From assembly GCF_014145675.1 (NCBI RefSeq), contig NZ_JACGZW010000023.1:29996-93995 (forward strand): DNA of 64,000 bases, read 5' to 3'. The notes below the pieces were generated by a model. The model had not been told where the DNA came from. It saw only the letters and a program-made list of their open reading frames with translations, and searched no databases. Position numbers and translations under genes: made by a program. Origin of the DNA: Amycolatopsis dendrobii. Lineage in GTDB: Bacteria > Actinomycetota > Actinomycetes > Mycobacteriales > Pseudonocardiaceae. Below, piece by piece: positions 63,332 to 64,000 of this stretch. Position 1 is the stretch's first letter. Each line of letters opens with the position of its first letter.

Positions 63332-64000
63332 TCGAGCACCCCCGGCGTGCTGCGGCGCACCGGCTCGCCCCAGGCCGAATGGTCCTGGCGCAGCAGGTCG
63401 GCCATGGTGCGTTCCTCTTCTTCCTCGGTCTCGTCTTCGGCCGTGTCCGCTTCGGGCTCCAGGGGTTCCGGCGCGTCGCCGCAGGTGGGCAACTCGTCGG
63501 GGAGGATTTCGGCCGGTCCGCCCCGAACCCGCTGATAGGTGCTGAGCGCTTCGTCCGGACGCCACGGTTCGGCACTGCGCTGGACGTAGTCGGTGACGAT
63601 CTCCTGCTGCCGGTCGTCCGCGGGAGCGGTGACCGGCAGGAGAGCGGGGAGGAAGTCGGCGGTGCCTACGTCCCAGGCCGAGGTGTCCTCGTGGTCGAGG
63701 GGTTGGACCACGGCGATCCTTACGCTCTCGTCTTCGGGGTTGTTCGCGGTGCCCCAGCCGGTGTTCGCCGGGGTAGCGTCCACAGTGGACACTGGCAGCC
63801 AGGATTCCGGGGCCTCGCTGAGCATTCCGGCGGCGCCGGGACGTTCGGCGGGGGCCTTCGCGCCGTCGGCCGGGGTGCTCGGCGGGACTGCCGGCATGGC
63901 CGGGGCCGGGGTGGCGGCCCAGCCGGCCGAGGTGCTCGGTGGGGTCTCGCCGTGCGTGTCGGGGTTTCCGACGCCGACGGATGTGCTCGCTGCCCAGGGT
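63328..64000 (-). CDS. Pro/Ala- and acid-rich type VII cluster protein, 5' partial
   Basis: The frame stays open to the window edge on the minus strand, so only the last 223 or so residues are seen. The visible start ATG 63897 is internal: upstream codons continue the same low-complexity repeats (PSTSAGWAATPAPA). The middle is rich in Pro, Ala and Thr, then an acidic run (EADTAEDETEEEEE), and it ends MADLLRQDHSAWGEPVRR. No transmembrane segment is seen. Its stop overlaps the eccC start. Genes of this type lie just upstream of eccC in several ESX-like clusters; function unknown, probably a flexible cytosolic factor or substrate. Confidence 0.7.
   Translation of the reverse strand, partial: PWAASTSVGVGNPDTHGETPPSTSAGWAATPAPAMPAVPPSTPADGAKAPAERPGAAGMLSEAPESWLPVSTVDATPANTGWGTANNPEDESVRIAVVQPLDHEDTSAWDVGTADFLPALLPVTAPADDRQQEIVTDYVQRSAEPWRPDEALSTYQRVRGGPAEILPDELPTCGDAPEPLEPEADTAEDETEEEEERTMADLLRQDHSAWGEPVRRSTPGVLE

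Noticed and set aside
57933..63575. An 1,880-codon minus-strand frame covering EccC and EccD
   Set aside because: Only its end (EccD from 59318) is a real protein. The part over eccC is an Arg/Ala-rich shadow of the real EccC frame.
1..64000. CRISPR array, insertion sequence, integrase or prophage
   Set aside because: No regularly spaced repeats, transposase DDE motif, integrase motif or structural phage gene was seen.

Overview
The window is very GC-rich DNA with actinobacterial gene style: GTG starts, ATGA/GTGA overlaps, ANTAR, PadR and ESX-type proteins. It most resembles a Pseudonocardiaceae chromosome (Amycolatopsis or a close relative). That placement is inference, since no rRNA or housekeeping marker is present. 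No tRNA, rRNA, CRISPR array, transposase or phage module was seen.

Layout. (1) 1-3102: a periplasmic/membrane group with a CopD-type membrane protein (cut by the window edge), two cupredoxins and a YceI-like protein. (2) 3103-8055: a low-density, decaying zone. It holds a metallo-beta-lactamase-fold protein, an orphan toxin-domain/immunity pair lying against a 5'-truncated XRE/MmyB-type regulator, an ACT-domain membrane protein, and remnants of an aldo/keto reductase, an SDR, a membrane transporter and probably a PadR regulator. (3) 8052-12479: a membrane protein, then a GAF-ANTAR / GAF-ANTAR-REC / double-KaiC operon. (4) 12670-21428: a PadR repressor divergent from an aromatic or carboxylic acid catabolic operon (acyl-CoA ligase, three-gene molybdenum hydroxylase with a 2Fe-2S/CoxG fusion, enoyl-CoA hydratase, MFS importer), with a two-copy palindromic operator between them. 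(5) 21431-22658: an SRPBCC remnant and an aldo/keto reductase. (6) 23125-29040: a LacI-controlled divergent locus (M20 hydrolase one way; amidotransferase-like protein, DMT permease, phosphotriesterase-like hydrolase and ribokinase-type kinase the other), with a visible promoter and operator. (7) 29013-34156: a small membrane protein, a secreted S53 peptidase with a divergent TrmB/LuxR-type regulator, a diverged local duplication and an uncharacterised 370-aa protein. (8) 34416-64000: one minus-strand operon of about 30 kb encoding an ESX-like type VII secretion system and its apparent cargo.

The type VII operon is the standout. In transcription order it encodes a Pro/acid-rich protein (cut by the window edge), EccC, EccD, a 77-aa miniature EccB, an 813-aa protein with an ADP-ribosyltransferase-like C-terminus, an EccA-type AAA+ ATPase fused to a parallel beta-helix and a second degenerate ATPase, a YbaB-like protein, an Esx/EspC-like substrate, a giant 5,231-residue protein and an SseB-like protein. 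The giant carries a CpnT-like WXG100 N-terminus, about 970 residues of disordered linker, a possible GT-A-like domain, two zinc-metallopeptidase domains, three long beta-rich repeats, a coiled coil, a His/Cys autoprotease-like domain, and a glycosyltransferase domain whose key residues and spacing match the large clostridial glucosylating toxins. I infer a type VII-exported, self-processing multi-effector toxin with a dedicated, partly rebuilt secretion core.
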